Part shown: piece by piece, positions 23,621 through 33,822 of the stretch
How positions within the stretch are numbered: position 1 is the stretch's first letter
How the letters are laid out: each line of letters starts with the position of its first letter
Source: Heterobilharzia americana
Taxonomy: Eukaryota > Platyhelminthes > Trematoda > Strigeidida > Schistosomatidae
Length of the DNA: 64,000 nt
Assembly (NCBI GenBank): GCA_944470555.2
Contig: OX104127.1
Coordinates: 46,490,934 to 46,554,933 of the forward strand
Direction of reading: 5' to 3'
The notes under the pieces: model-generated
The model's database searches: none
Told to the model about the DNA's origin: nothing
The model's input: only the letters and a program-made list of their open reading frames with translations
Translations under genes and position numbers: made by a program

Positions 23621-25665
23621 GAGACAGTTAGTTCAACAAAGGTAACCAACATGCTCTTCTGAGAAGTCTCCGTAAAACAGTAAACCTAGGTACAGTACTT
23701 CCCATTACTACTTTCGAAGGCGCTTAGAAGTCAATGAGTTAAGTGGTGGAATTTCTAAGATGATTAGTAGACCTTGGTCAGAACTTATGCACCATCATAT
23801 TGGTCTACTAACTAGTAAACAAGCCGTATAATCTATATGCAAGTTTACAAAAAACGGTTGCTTACTTTGATTCAGCTAACATTTGTTGTTTCTGATGAGT
23901 AAAGTGATAACGTTGAGCAGACGTAGCCAGGACACGATCACCAACAAAACAGTTGTTCCGGTTAACAACAGGCTTTTCAAAAGTATCTGATTCCGAATCA
24001 ACATTTGTTGACCTTTAATATTAGGGTGAAGGGACAATTATCTCAAGGATAACGTAATAAACCTCATAAACATCATTTAGATCAAATATCTGCTTCAAAT
24101 ATATAAGAATAATGACTATCAGCCTGGTTTTCAACCTTGAGATTTATATTGAGTAGATAAATATAAGCTGTATATCACAGGGAAAACAGTAAGGAACTTA
24201 GTGCGTTGAATAATAGGTATTAACACAAGTTTACTAGCTGTTCATAGTTTGCTGATTGGATGCATATATGAAATTGATTTCGGTCAGAAGGTAACACCGG
24301 TTGAACGAAACATGAAAGTCAGACAAGGGTAGATACCCTTTCCAGTCTCGTCCAGTCTAGGAACTACTAGTATAAATAGCATATTACTTTTTGTGAGATC
24401 AAAATTAACAGGATCGGATTTAGCAGTGAATAAGTCAGTCTTCATATAGCCTGAAACTATTCAGAAAATTGAGGTCTAAATCTCAGCTATTTCCCTGTTT
24501 ATATTTAAGCAGTTGTATTCAACCCACAAGCCTAAATGAATAAACAGCAAAAGAGTTGGAGTAGAAGTGTGTCATAATCTAAAGCAGATTTGTAATAGTT
24601 TTCTACCTAACAGTGCTGCGCATAAGCACTGTTTACCCGTCATAAATGCCGAAAAGTCACAAGGAACCTAGATGGTGATGAATAATCATGTTTATAAAAT
24701 CGGACCATTTTTCATCACAAAATTATATCACCTGACTAGTCAGTGAAAATAATAGTGTTTTGAACAGTTGATTTTATGATTCTCTAAGAATTTTTAATAC
24801 CATTCAAATAAAGTCTACTTTTATTGGATCACCTTTAAATTTAACAGAAGTCTTAGCTCTCTAACTTGGATGTGTTTGAATCCCTGTTAATTGGATGACT
24901 TGCCGGATGATCAATCAATTATCTTATGAAGCTATAAGCTCCTTAATGAGCTGGGAGCACGAAGAAATTACTAGCTTTCAAAAAGTCAGCTATTGTTCAG
25001 TGGTTTAAAGATACTATACGATAAAGGCATATTACAGTGACGCAAAAAAATACATACCTATGATGATCACTTCACAGCAATCAAAGGAATTACTTTTTAC
25101 CAGTATCTACTGAATGTAATTGACATATTTCCCGATGGTCTGTGACATCTATCAACTATTTGATAACTTTCACGTGCTTGGTAAAAAACAGTGTACACGA
25201 ATGTCACACGTAGGTCTTATCTTTAATATATTTTATCACCTAAAATAGCATACAGCCATGTAAGAGTTCTTGTTTTCGGCAAGTATACAGGACGAAACAC
25301 CCTACTTCAAAAATCAGTATACTGCCTATTAAGTCACCACACAATCACAGTCACTTTTGCAGGAAATGCTAAATCTATGGTAGACAGAATATCTAAAATT
25401 CATAAATGTGCACCATAGATGATTACAAAAACACGCATTCAGTAATCAAAAATTCAATTTTCAGCTTTAAAATTATCGAGGAATCATGTGACGCATACTG
25501 ATACCTTTTAAAACAAATTGGTTTTTCCAGGTATTCATCTAAAGTGTCATCATGGGTCATCCAACCTATAAAATAATATTCCAGTTGTTACTTCAGCCGT
25601 TGGTTAAGAATCAATTAGTTAAGAATCAAGTCATCTCAGCAAAATCGTGAAACTACCATGAGTCA
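23621..25665. other. AT-rich anonymous DNA
   Basis: No supported feature over about 2 kb. Confidence 0.5.
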
Positions 25666-25830
25666 GCAACCTACTTAGACCTAAGCTACCAAACAATTTC
25701 CGCCGAATATGATCACATAGAATTTTTCTCCTTCAGCTTATTTTAATTATTAAAGTATGTCTCCAGATCTCAGTATTTACTGTCGAGCATTTTTAAAACT
25801 ACCGCTATGCAAGTTAACAGTAAAATGAAA
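25666..25830. repeat. Unclassified dispersed repeat, diverged partial copy
   Basis: Resembles the left third of the repeat at 4189-4679: 'gcaacctacttagacctaagctaccaaa' aligns with the 'cctgcttagacctcaggctaccaaa' region, followed by equivalents of the next ~130 bp. Confidence 0.5.
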
Positions 25831-26324
25831 AGGAACGCCGCGACCAGTGGTGATGGACTCGCAAGCATGTGACTGTACATCACATAGCTATTCACAAAAT
25901 AATTAGCGCAAACTGCAGACGTTCGCACTGACTGAATGAACCGCCACCATCAAACTCAGGCACGATTTCTCACCATTCCACCTTTCAGAGCAGAAGATCA
26001 CTTAAAAACAGATAGTTGTTATATAGTATTGGTTGCAATGCTGTTATTATTATGAGATGCTTTAATTAGTTTCTTCAAAAATCTTCAACGAGGAGTTGAT
26101 TTTCTGGAATAATTCATACTGAGAACTCCTTACTCTATCATATACATTGCCTGCAATATGTATATTCTGTTCAATTACTAGTTAAGTTCGAAGCTCACTA
26201 TTGTGATCAACGCACAGAACCTCAGGTAAGTGTGAAAACATGATAAACAAATGAAATAAAAGAACTTGGAAACACCACTTGTATAACTGCAAACGCTTTC
26301 AGACACTTTTATGAAGCCTCCGCT
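25831..26324. other. Anonymous DNA
   Basis: No supported feature. Confidence 0.4.
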
Positions 26325-26415
26325 GATGATACTGTCCAAAAGAGACGAGGAGAGCTTTATTGTTAAACTACGCAGCTTGGGAAACACAACACCTTCAAAA
26401 TCATCCCAAAGAACT
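26325..26415 (+). repeat. ~60-bp recurrent motif, copy 2
   Basis: 'ctgatgatactgtccaaaag', 'gagctttattgttaaact' and 'cagcttgggaaacaca' follow in the same order as in the copies at 9548, 35970 and 41525 (two of them inverted). Confidence 0.6.
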
Positions 26416-26471
26416 ACTAATCCTGTTTGCCATATTCGAATTATTACCAACCAATATCAATGACAAGCTAG

Positions 26472-26474
<3 letters not shown>

Positions 26475-26516
<42 letters not shown>

Positions 26517-26517
26517 A
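26475..26517. repeat. (AT)n microsatellite carrying the left target-site duplication of the RTE element
   Basis: Nineteen AT units run from 26475 to 26512, then 'gtata'. The last 13 bp (26505-26517, atatatatgtata) are repeated exactly at 29733-29745, immediately after the TAA tail of the element. Confidence 0.85.
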
Positions 26518-26704
26518 ACCTCGCCTGGTTAACTAGTTTACTAGTTACTAGCCGGTCCTAAGCCCGGGTAAAGAGGGAAGGTTGGGCATAGGGCTAGCAA
26601 CCCTACCCCGTAAAACAAATCTAACCGCTAAAGAAACTTCAAAGCACAAACAAAATATAAAAAATGAAAACAAACTTATTCCCCGCTGGAATCGGAGAGG
26701 CGAA
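26518..26704 (+). promoter_or_regulatory. 5' untranslated leader of the RTE element
   Basis: Contains the perfect stem taactagt/actagtta with a 2-nt loop (about 26531-26548), then 'ggtcctaagcccggg' and a potential hairpin 'ggttg…caacc' (about 26579-26603). RTE elements carry an internal promoter and sometimes a self-cleaving HDV-like ribozyme at their 5' end; the 'cctaag' before a CCCGGG block resembles the J4/2 strand of such ribozymes, but the partner strand for CCCGGG is not present. The function is inferred. Confidence 0.4.
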
Positions 26705-29686
26705 ATGACGCCAGTTGGTGAAAGCCTTCGGGAAGCCAATTGGCCGATGTGTCTTCTCTCGATGAAAGCGAAAGTAAACGTGGGGACATGGAATGTCCGC
26801 ACGATGTTTGAACCCAGTAAGGCAGCCCAGATTGCAAGGGAGATGAGAAGGTATAACATCGAAGTGCTTGGGATTTGCGAAAGCAGATGGAATGGGAGTG
26901 GACTCTCCAAACTATCAACTGGAGAATCAATAATCTACTCCGGTCACCCAGACGCCAACCACGAGCACACTGAGGGAGTGGCTATCATGATGTCCTCAAG
27001 AGCATCGAAGGCTCTCATGCAGTGGGAACCAATCTCCTCCAGGATCATGACAGCAAGATTCAACTCAAAAGGAAGAAAGGTCACAATCATACAATGTTAT
27101 GCACCTACAAATAATGCAGAGCAAGAGAAAAAGGAGGAATTCTACAGACAACTTCAATCAACACTGGACAAGACGTCAGTTGGCGATATCAAAATTCTGA
27201 TGGGCGACATGAATGCGAAACTGGGAGGGGACAACACGGGAAGAGAACTAACCATGGGTCGAGAGGCACTAGGTGAAATGAATGAGAATGGAGAATTGTT
27301 TGCAGAATTCTGCGCATTCAACGATTTGGTGATTGGAGGCAGTGTGTTCAGGCACAAAGATATCCACAAAGCGACATGGATTTCACCAGATGGACACACT
27401 AAAAATCAAATCGACTTTATCTCAATCTCAAGAAAATGGAGACGCAGTCTACTTAACACAAGGTCAAGAAGAGGAGCAGATGTAGGTTCAGACCACTACC
27501 TAGTGCAAGGAACCTTCCAAATCAAGTTAAAAGCCTTCAAGGAAGCTGGTGATAGACCTCAACCCAAGTACAACACTCGGAAACTGAAGGATGAAACTAC
27601 AAAGGAGATCTTCAAGGCAGCCATCAAGACAAAATGGGAGACATCGAGCAACATCCCTGAAGAAACCTGTGTGGAAGAACACTGGAAGTCTTTGAAAGCT
27701 ATGTGGAAAGAAACCTGCACAACAGTATTAGGAAGGAAGAAGAAAGAAGACAAGGAATGGATCTCGACAGATACCTGGAAGCTGATAGAGGAGAGGAGGA
27801 TGGTGAAGCAGAAGATAAACCAGTGCAAGGATGCTCAACGACAAGAGGAACTGAGCACGATGTATGAAACACTGAACAAAGAAGTAAAGAAGAGTGCACG
27901 CAAAGACAAAAGACACTTCTACGAAACACTGGCAAGTGAAGCAGAACAGGCTGCAGGTAAGAGAGACCTGACGACATTGTATCAAATAACCAGGTTGCTA
28001 TCAGGGAATAGACCAACACAGATGAAACCAATAAAAGATGAAGAAGGAAATTTAATTACAAAAGAAGAGAAACAGAGGAAACGATGGGCCGACCACTTCA
28101 AGAAGCTCTTGAATCGACCACCACCTGCACTTCGTCCAGAAATACCACCTGCAGCCGCTGAACTACAAGTGAACATTAATCCCCCAACGAAAATGGAAGT
28201 CCTGAACGCCATAAAGCTACTGAAATGCGGGAAAGCAGCAGGACCAGATGGAATCCCCCCAGAAGCACTGAGAACAGATGCAGAGACAACAGCAGACATG
28301 CTCACACCACTATTGCAGAAGGTGTGGAAGGAAGAGAAGGTACCTGACGATTGGAAGAAGGGTTACCTTGTCAAACTGCCGAAGAAGGGAGACCTCAGTG
28401 CTTGCAAGAACTGGCGCGGAATCACTCTCCTGTCCACCCCAAGTAAAATATTAAGCCGCATCATCCTGGAGAGGCTTAAAGATGCACTGGATTCAAAACT
28501 ACGACCAGAACAGGCAGGCTTCAGGAAGTACAAATCATGTGCTGACCAAATTGCAACGCTTCGTATCATCATAGAACAGAGCATAGAATGGCAATCAGCT
28601 CTCTGCCTCAACTTCATCGACTTTGAGAAGGCCTTTGACAGCGTCGACCGAGAAGTAATTTGGAAACTGCTTCAATACTACGGAGTACCGCAAACCTTTA
28701 TCCGCCTCATTCAACAACTATATGAAGATGCCACATGCCAAGTAATCCACAATGGGAAGCTCAGTGATGCCTTTGAAGTGAAGACAGGAGTGAAACAAGG
28801 TTGCCTACTATCCCCCATGATATTCCTTATTGTGGTGGACTGGATCATGCAGCAAACAGTAGGCAGCGAGAAGAGGGGGATACACTGGACGACGGAAAAG
28901 AACCTAGAAGACTTGGATTTCGCCGATGACTTATGCCTAATGTCACATAAACTTGAAGATCTGCAGGCAAAAACTAACAAGTTGATAGAAGAGGCAGCGA
29001 AGACGGGACTTCAGGTGAATATAGAGAAGACAGAAGTGATGAAGATACCGCACCACCACCATCAACAACAACAACAAACTCCAATCACCATCAACGGGAG
29101 AAACTTAAAGGAAGTAACCTCCTTCACTTATCTAGGAAGCACTGTTTCAACTACAGGCGGGACGGACGAGGACGTCAAAGTCAGAATCGGAAAAGCAAGA
29201 CAGGCGTTCATTAGCCTGAAACCAGTGTGGAGATCTTCTGCACTCAGCATGCGGAACAAGATACGGATTTTCAACACCAACGTCAAGTCAGTGCTCTTGT
29301 ATGGCTCAGAGACTTGGCGCGTCACGAAAGGCATTTCCAATAAACTACAGACATTCATCAACAACTGCTTACGCTCGCTGCTGAAGATCAGATGGCCAGA
29401 AAGAATAAGCAACAAGGAACTCTGGGAACGAACCAACCAAGAACCTATCACGCAACAAATATGCAGGAAGAAGTGGAGATGGATTGGCCATGCACTGAGA
29501 AGGCCGACTGAGGACATCACGCGTCAGGTCAGTGCTCGAGTGGAATCCCCATGGGAAGCGACGAGTTGGACGTCCAAGGGTGACATGGAGGAGGTCGTGC
29601 GAGCAGGAAATGAGAGCTTGTGGGCTGTCGTGGGACCAGGTTCAAAAGATCTCAGAGAACAGAGGTCACTGGAGGCGTGCTACTGA
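26705..29686 (+). CDS. RTE retrotransposon polyprotein: AP-type endonuclease and reverse transcriptase
   Basis: The frame is open from 26582, but the first ATG is at 26705, giving 993 residues; a second ATG at 26762 sits just before the endonuclease and is an alternative start. Endonuclease: Asn30 (WNVRT), Glu59 (CESRW), Tyr132 (YAPT), Asp168/Asn170 (GDMNA) and the terminal SDH with Asp263/His264 are all present, so the nicking site looks intact. Reverse transcriptase: KAAGPDG near 510-516, motif A Asp639 (FIDFEKAFD), GVKQGCLLSP near 695-704 and ADD at 740-742, so polymerase residues are intact. A short His4-Gln5 run lies near 783-791. The normal C-terminal tail (LEWNP…GRPR…STRNPRD) is out of frame: from residue 942 on, the reading is VSARVES… and stops at 29686. 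The protein would nick target DNA and prime cDNA from the 3' tail. It is probably close to, but not certainly, active. Confidence 0.9.
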   Translation: MTPVGESLREANWPMCLLSMKAKVNVGTWNVRTMFEPSKAAQIAREMRRYNIEVLGICESRWNGSGLSKLSTGESIIYSGHPDANHEHTEGVAIMMSSRASKALMQWEPISSRIMTARFNSKGRKVTIIQCYAPTNNAEQEKKEEFYRQLQSTLDKTSVGDIKILMGDMNAKLGGDNTGRELTMGREALGEMNENGELFAEFCAFNDLVIGGSVFRHKDIHKATWISPDGHTKNQIDFISISRKWRRSLLNTRSRRGADVGSDHYLVQGTFQIKLKAFKEAGDRPQPKYNTRKLKDETTKEIFKAAIKTKWETSSNIPEETCVEEHWKSLKAMWKETCTTVLGRKKKEDKEWISTDTWKLIEERRMVKQKINQCKDAQRQEELSTMYETLNKEVKKSARKDKRHFYETLASEAEQAAGKRDLTTLYQITRLLSGNRPTQMKPIKDEEGNLITKEEKQRKRWADHFKKLLNRPPPALRPEIPPAAAELQVNINPPTKMEVLNAIKLLKCGKAAGPDGIPPEALRTDAETTADMLTPLLQKVWKEEKVPDDWKKGYLVKLPKKGDLSACKNWRGITLLSTPSKILSRIILERLKDALDSKLRPEQAGFRKYKSCADQIATLRIIIEQSIEWQSALCLNFIDFEKAFDSVDREVIWKLLQYYGVPQTFIRLIQQLYEDATCQVIHNGKLSDAFEVKTGVKQGCLLSPMIFLIVVDWIMQQTVGSEKRGIHWTTEKNLEDLDFADDLCLMSHKLEDLQAKTNKLIEEAAKTGLQVNIEKTEVMKIPHHHHQQQQQTPITINGRNLKEVTSFTYLGSTVSTTGGTDEDVKVRIGKARQAFISLKPVWRSSALSMRNKIRIFNTNVKSVLLYGSETWRVTKGISNKLQTFINNCLRSLLKIRWPERISNKELWERTNQEPITQQICRKKWRWIGHALRRPTEDITRQVSARVESPWEATSWTSKGDMEEVVRAGNESLWAVVGPGSKDLREQRSLEACY

Positions 29687-29720
29687 AGCCCTATGTTCCA
29701 CTAGGAACCCAAGGGACTAA
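29532..29720 (+). other. Out-of-frame conserved C-terminal tail of the RTE protein
   Basis: This +1-shifted frame, 62 codons and uninterrupted, reads LEWNPHGKRRVGRPRVTW, then a stretch ending STRNPRD, and stops at the first TAA of the tail. It is the tail expected after LRRPTEDITRQ in RTE proteins, where RQ is normally followed by A/V-L-x-WNP. A few extra bases after the RQ codons at 29522-29527 put it out of frame. The same tail is open in the copy at 34250-34435. Confidence 0.8.
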
Positions 29721-29732
29721 TAATAATAATAA

Positions 29733-29758
29733 ATATATATGTATATATATATATATAT
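29733..29758. repeat. AT-rich tract carrying the right target-site duplication
   Basis: The first 13 bp repeat 26505-26517 exactly; (AT)n continues to 29758. Before insertion this was presumably one continuous AT microsatellite. Confidence 0.8.
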
Positions 29759-30027
29759 AGCATTCAGTTGAAGACTCAGCACCAGGCTGATTCGACTACA
29801 TAACTTCATGGTTTCTGAGTTTATTTTTTCCAGTATTTGTAAGTTTTCGCAGGGATATGTCGCCCACCGCCGTGATGGTGGCTATGAATTTAAGCCGTTG
29901 CCAAACTTTATTACATCGTTTCTACCAGATTTAGAGGAAGAGATTTCTGGCCAAAAATATGTACGTACAAATCAGTGATGAAAATAAATATCAGTTTTTA
30001 TCAAATCTAGGAAATGACTAGCATAAT
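29759..30027. other. Anonymous DNA
   Basis: No supported feature. Confidence 0.4.
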
Positions 30028-30110
30028 ACTCGGTTGATGGTGGCTAGCAGCGGAATCTAAGACACACGTTTCGTCCTATTTGGGACTCGTCAGTCGACTG
30101 CACTTGTTGC
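30028..30110 (-). mobile_element. Hammerhead-bearing SINE fragment (Sm-alpha-like)
   Basis: On the minus strand it holds a hammerhead core followed by 'attccgctgctagccacc', the same 3' flank as in the copies at 48.4 and 53.8 kb. Schistosome Sm-alpha SINEs are known to carry such ribozymes. The Pol III promoter part is missing, so it is a fragment. Confidence 0.8.
30061..30093 (-). ncRNA. Hammerhead ribozyme core, conserved
   Basis: The minus strand reads CTGACGAG, stem II GTCC/GGAC closing a CAAATA loop, then GAAAC and, after a very short stem III, the GTC cleavage triplet (complement of 30061-30063). All conserved core positions are present. Stem I is weak: only the two pairs next to the core are A-T and G-T, the next is mismatched. 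In this family cleavage usually needs a good stem I, so activity is doubtful. Confidence 0.8.
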
Positions 30111-33100
30111 ATCATTTATTGGTTTTAAAAGCAATGTACAGCGAAATACCCGGTATTGATGAAAAAAGACTTACCTAAGATTGCACACTAGAACAAGTAG
30201 GCAACATATAATTATGATAAGAATAGCAATTAAAACACCGAATCCTGTTTTTCATTTCCCAATACAATCGTATAAAATGCATTAAAATAAATTGAAAAAT
30301 AGAAATACAAGCGTTAGTGCACAGAATGACTATAAGTTCATGTTTGAAAAACCGAAGTAGTGTAAGCCAATAATATAAAATTATTCATTTCTCATACGAA
30401 AACGATGACTTATAATCTAATTCAAGTTAAGCTGGTAAGTCCACGTTCAACTTTTATGAAGATGTAAATATAAGTTTATTTGCTGATATGTTTAGAAATG
30501 TTACTGGAAGCTTTAATCACTCACACTGCTGACTTCGAGAGTTGAATTGATTAACATCTGTTAGCATTTAGATACCTTGTACAGATGGTGCGGTCATCAG
30601 AAAATTGATTACACTTGTCATCAAAGTAACCATACACTCATTCCATATACTCACAGAATTAGATAAATTCTGTCTTGTAAAACGGTGTCTTGAAAGGTGA
30701 GAGCGTCTCATAAAAGGATGACACCCGTTAAGGAAGTTTTAGTTATCGCAACTCATAAAATTAAGGAATAATTATCCAGTGTTCGCAGGAATGCGTTCTT
30801 CATTCTAGCCTCAATCGAGTTACTGGCACAACCTCATGCATATCCGATGGACTGGTAGAGACGTGCCGTGTTGATGTCACTTCAGACCTTGTAATAAATA
30901 TATAACTGAAATTACTAGTCACAACTGATGATATTCTCAACTGTTGATTCCATAAGATATTTTGTTACTGATTTCGGAAATTTGTTGATCAGTACGGAAA
31001 CAGGGACCCATGCATAGACAGTATTATGAAATTAAATCGTATCTAGACTCAAAGAAAACATAGGCTGCCAATTCAAATGATTCAGTATTTAATATGGACT
31101 TTTGTTTCAACAGTCGGAAACAGAAAATGAAATCCTATTGGATTAGAAATGGAATTTCTCAGTAAAAATAAAAATTCAAAAACATTACAGCACTACTGTT
31201 TGAAAAAGCACAAATTGATTACTGCATTTTGAATTTGATTCAAATTTTTTGTTGTTGATTACACTCTTGTCATCGTAAAAGCACTGTTAAAACGTTAATA
31301 TGGACTCTGAACTCAACCTTATGCTGACTTTCGTACTCCGAGGTATGCTGTTGCGATTGCATCTCACTTAAATGTTAAATAACTCCAACAATCTTATCTA
31401 TCAGTTGCTCAGATATTTTGACTTGTGATGACAAGTGAGTAGGGTATTTGGAAGCCACTTCTTCAAATGAACATTTCCTTTAAATCTTAACATAAAGATT
31501 TGATGAAAAGATCTTTGCCCAAAACTGATTAGCTTTCAATTATGGTTCAAGATGACAAGAAGTAGTCCTAATATTTAATTTTGTCATTTGATGAATTTCA
31601 TTCTAGGTTTAAAACATATTCAGATTAAAACCGACCATTTGATGTTTAGCGGCTTTTTTGAATAACGCCTAGCTTCTGTGATAAGAGTTGCTTTGACCAC
31701 CTAAATTTATTCTTCACAACTAACATTTTTATTCATAAGTTCAGTACATGAACCAGACACTCAAAGTAAATTCTCTTAGTTAACTCTGAGGACTGCAATG
31801 GTGGTAACTGAAAAAGTGGACGTTGTTTATTAATCTGGACCAAAATCACATGGTCTGCAAATGTTGAGCAGAGGTCTATATAGCATTCTTTTCATTCCTT
31901 TTTCATCACAAACCCAAAGTGGTGAACGTTACTAATAAGAATACTTATCAGCGACATTTAGCACAAGGTAGGGGGACATAAGAAGTGAGAACAATCAGTT
32001 GCTAAACAGTCGCGAAGGAAGAAGATACAAAATCTAATAGAGATATCAAAGGCAAGAACACTGTACACAAGGAAGCCGAGTAAAAGAATGTGTTTTTAAT
32101 GTGACTTTACTGAGAGTTTTAGTACTTTTGTCGATACCGACTATATAGAATAACTGAAATGTAGCGTTTAAAAGAAGAAGACGATAAGCGATGGGGTACT
32201 GATTTTTGTGACTGAAAGAGTTTGTTTTTAGTTTAGCTGCAGTAAATTTCAAAGTTAGCCTTCAAAAAGTTTCTTTTAAGTTTTTCAGACATGGTGAAGA
32301 CATACCTTTCTTTACTCTATGAATAAAGGATCAATTCGAACCATTTGTATAGTTCATGGGCAAAAATCTTCTCGTTTAAATACCCGGGGCATGTCTTCAT
32401 GATATTTTCTTCATCATTTGTTATCGGATTCTACCAACGTGAAAACTATATAGTAAACGCTGATTTCTAACGTTGTGAAGTTAGTTCACTACGAATCAAA
32501 ACCCATCCTAAAATTCAAGTCAGCATTATAGGTAACTTTTTACAATACATTTATCAGACATGACTGTTCCCATAGTAATCTGCATCAAGAACAAGAACAA
32601 TAACAAATACTGGAAGGTAGTGGACTGATGTTTCACCCTAATCCTCAAGTTACTAGCAGTACAAAATCTGACTCTTAAACATTGAGAAACAAGGTTAAAA
32701 AAGAAAATGGAAACTGTAAAGTGTGCACTGAGCCACAGTTTCTAATATAGAAGGATATTTTCATAAGAATAAATGTCTGACCGTTTCTTCGATGGTTTTC
32801 ACAGGCTTTCTAAATAACAACAGTTTGTTAGTCTCGCAAAAATAATCGGTCTGGAAGAATGGTTTTTTGCATGAAGTAAATCATTACAAACTGCTGTATA
32901 TCTGCAGTGTTGTAGCGACAGCAATTTATAAGAGGGCACTTAACTAGTATTCAAAGCAACGTTGAAAGTGATAAAGGTTGACTGGTGAGGAATCTGGCAA
33001 AAGGGATACACAATACTGAACTGTTACGTAAAGCGCAAGATGCATGCGGAATGACGTGCAGCACAGGAAATTATTTGTATACTGATAAGTTATCGTTACG

Positions 33101-33822
33101 TTTAATATTTCCATTTGTATTGTCTGTTCTTTGTTGTTGGTTGAGTCATGAAATTCATTGAAGAACTCTTACATAATCATAATGGATAAATAAACAATGA
33201 AATAAGTTGTTTTATTTGTAAATCTAGAATAATTTAACATACCGATTGATATCCACATAATTTGTCGATCGACTATCTTCCCACTACTACTGGAATTACT
33301 GACAATTTCGCACAAAGCGCATTTAAAACCTGAAATCAGCAAAGGGTTAGTGTATATTTTAGTCGGTTCAATAGGTTATTCAGTGTAAAGTTGTCACTTA
33401 ATTTTGACTATTAGTAGTCTTGATGAAGCAGTCAGTACGTCTAGTATCAATGTTAATATGAGTGGAACTTGAGCACTGTGGCAGAGTATCATTTCATATT
33501 AGATTGTTTATTTGATACGGTACGCAGTGACGTAGTACTATTTACTGGATAATGTTTTAACGAGAATTTATTATTATATCAAGGTAATCATGCAACTTTC
33601 AAACTTTAGTTTAATATTCCAATATTTCTTCCTTCTTTCATTTTTATGTCAGTATAATTATCTCAAAATCTGCAATGTGTGATGAGTCATTTTGTTACTT
33701 GTACTAGGAGGTGATTTTAGAGACAAAGATCCTGCAGTCAATCCTCCCTCTCCACGCTATTTCATGCAGTAATATGATTAGGAGTCATTTTATGCAGAGT
33801 GATAGCTAATTTTTCTCTGAAC
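30111..33822. other. 3.7-kb AT-rich anonymous block
   Basis: No transposon motif, RNA gene or internal repeat was recognised. The longest frame (32046-32252, minus) has no family resemblance. Confidence 0.5.

Larger units (their letters stand above)
26518..29732 (+). mobile_element. Near-complete RTE-clade non-LTR retrotransposon (3,215 bp)
   Basis: A single long frame with AP-type endonuclease then reverse transcriptase, no gag-like ORF1, and a 3' end made of TAA repeats (29718-29732) are the hallmarks of the RTE clade. In schistosomes SR2/Perere-3-type elements belong there; which family this is cannot be fixed without a search. It is bounded by an exact 13-bp repeat (26505-26517 and 29733-29745), although the AT microsatellite makes that duplication less decisive. 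The 5' leader (26518-26704) has an 8-bp palindrome and GC-rich hairpins. It is the only long intact coding element in the window and the same strand as the other three RTE copies. Confidence 0.92.

Noticed and set aside
26582..26704. Upstream extension of the long RTE frame by 41 codons
   Set aside because: It begins at TTG, with no ATG until 26705; this is leader sequence that happens to be open.
26548..29520. Several minus-strand open frames across the RTE element
   Set aside because: They are mirror frames of a conserved plus-strand coding sequence; endonuclease and RT motifs are all on the plus strand.
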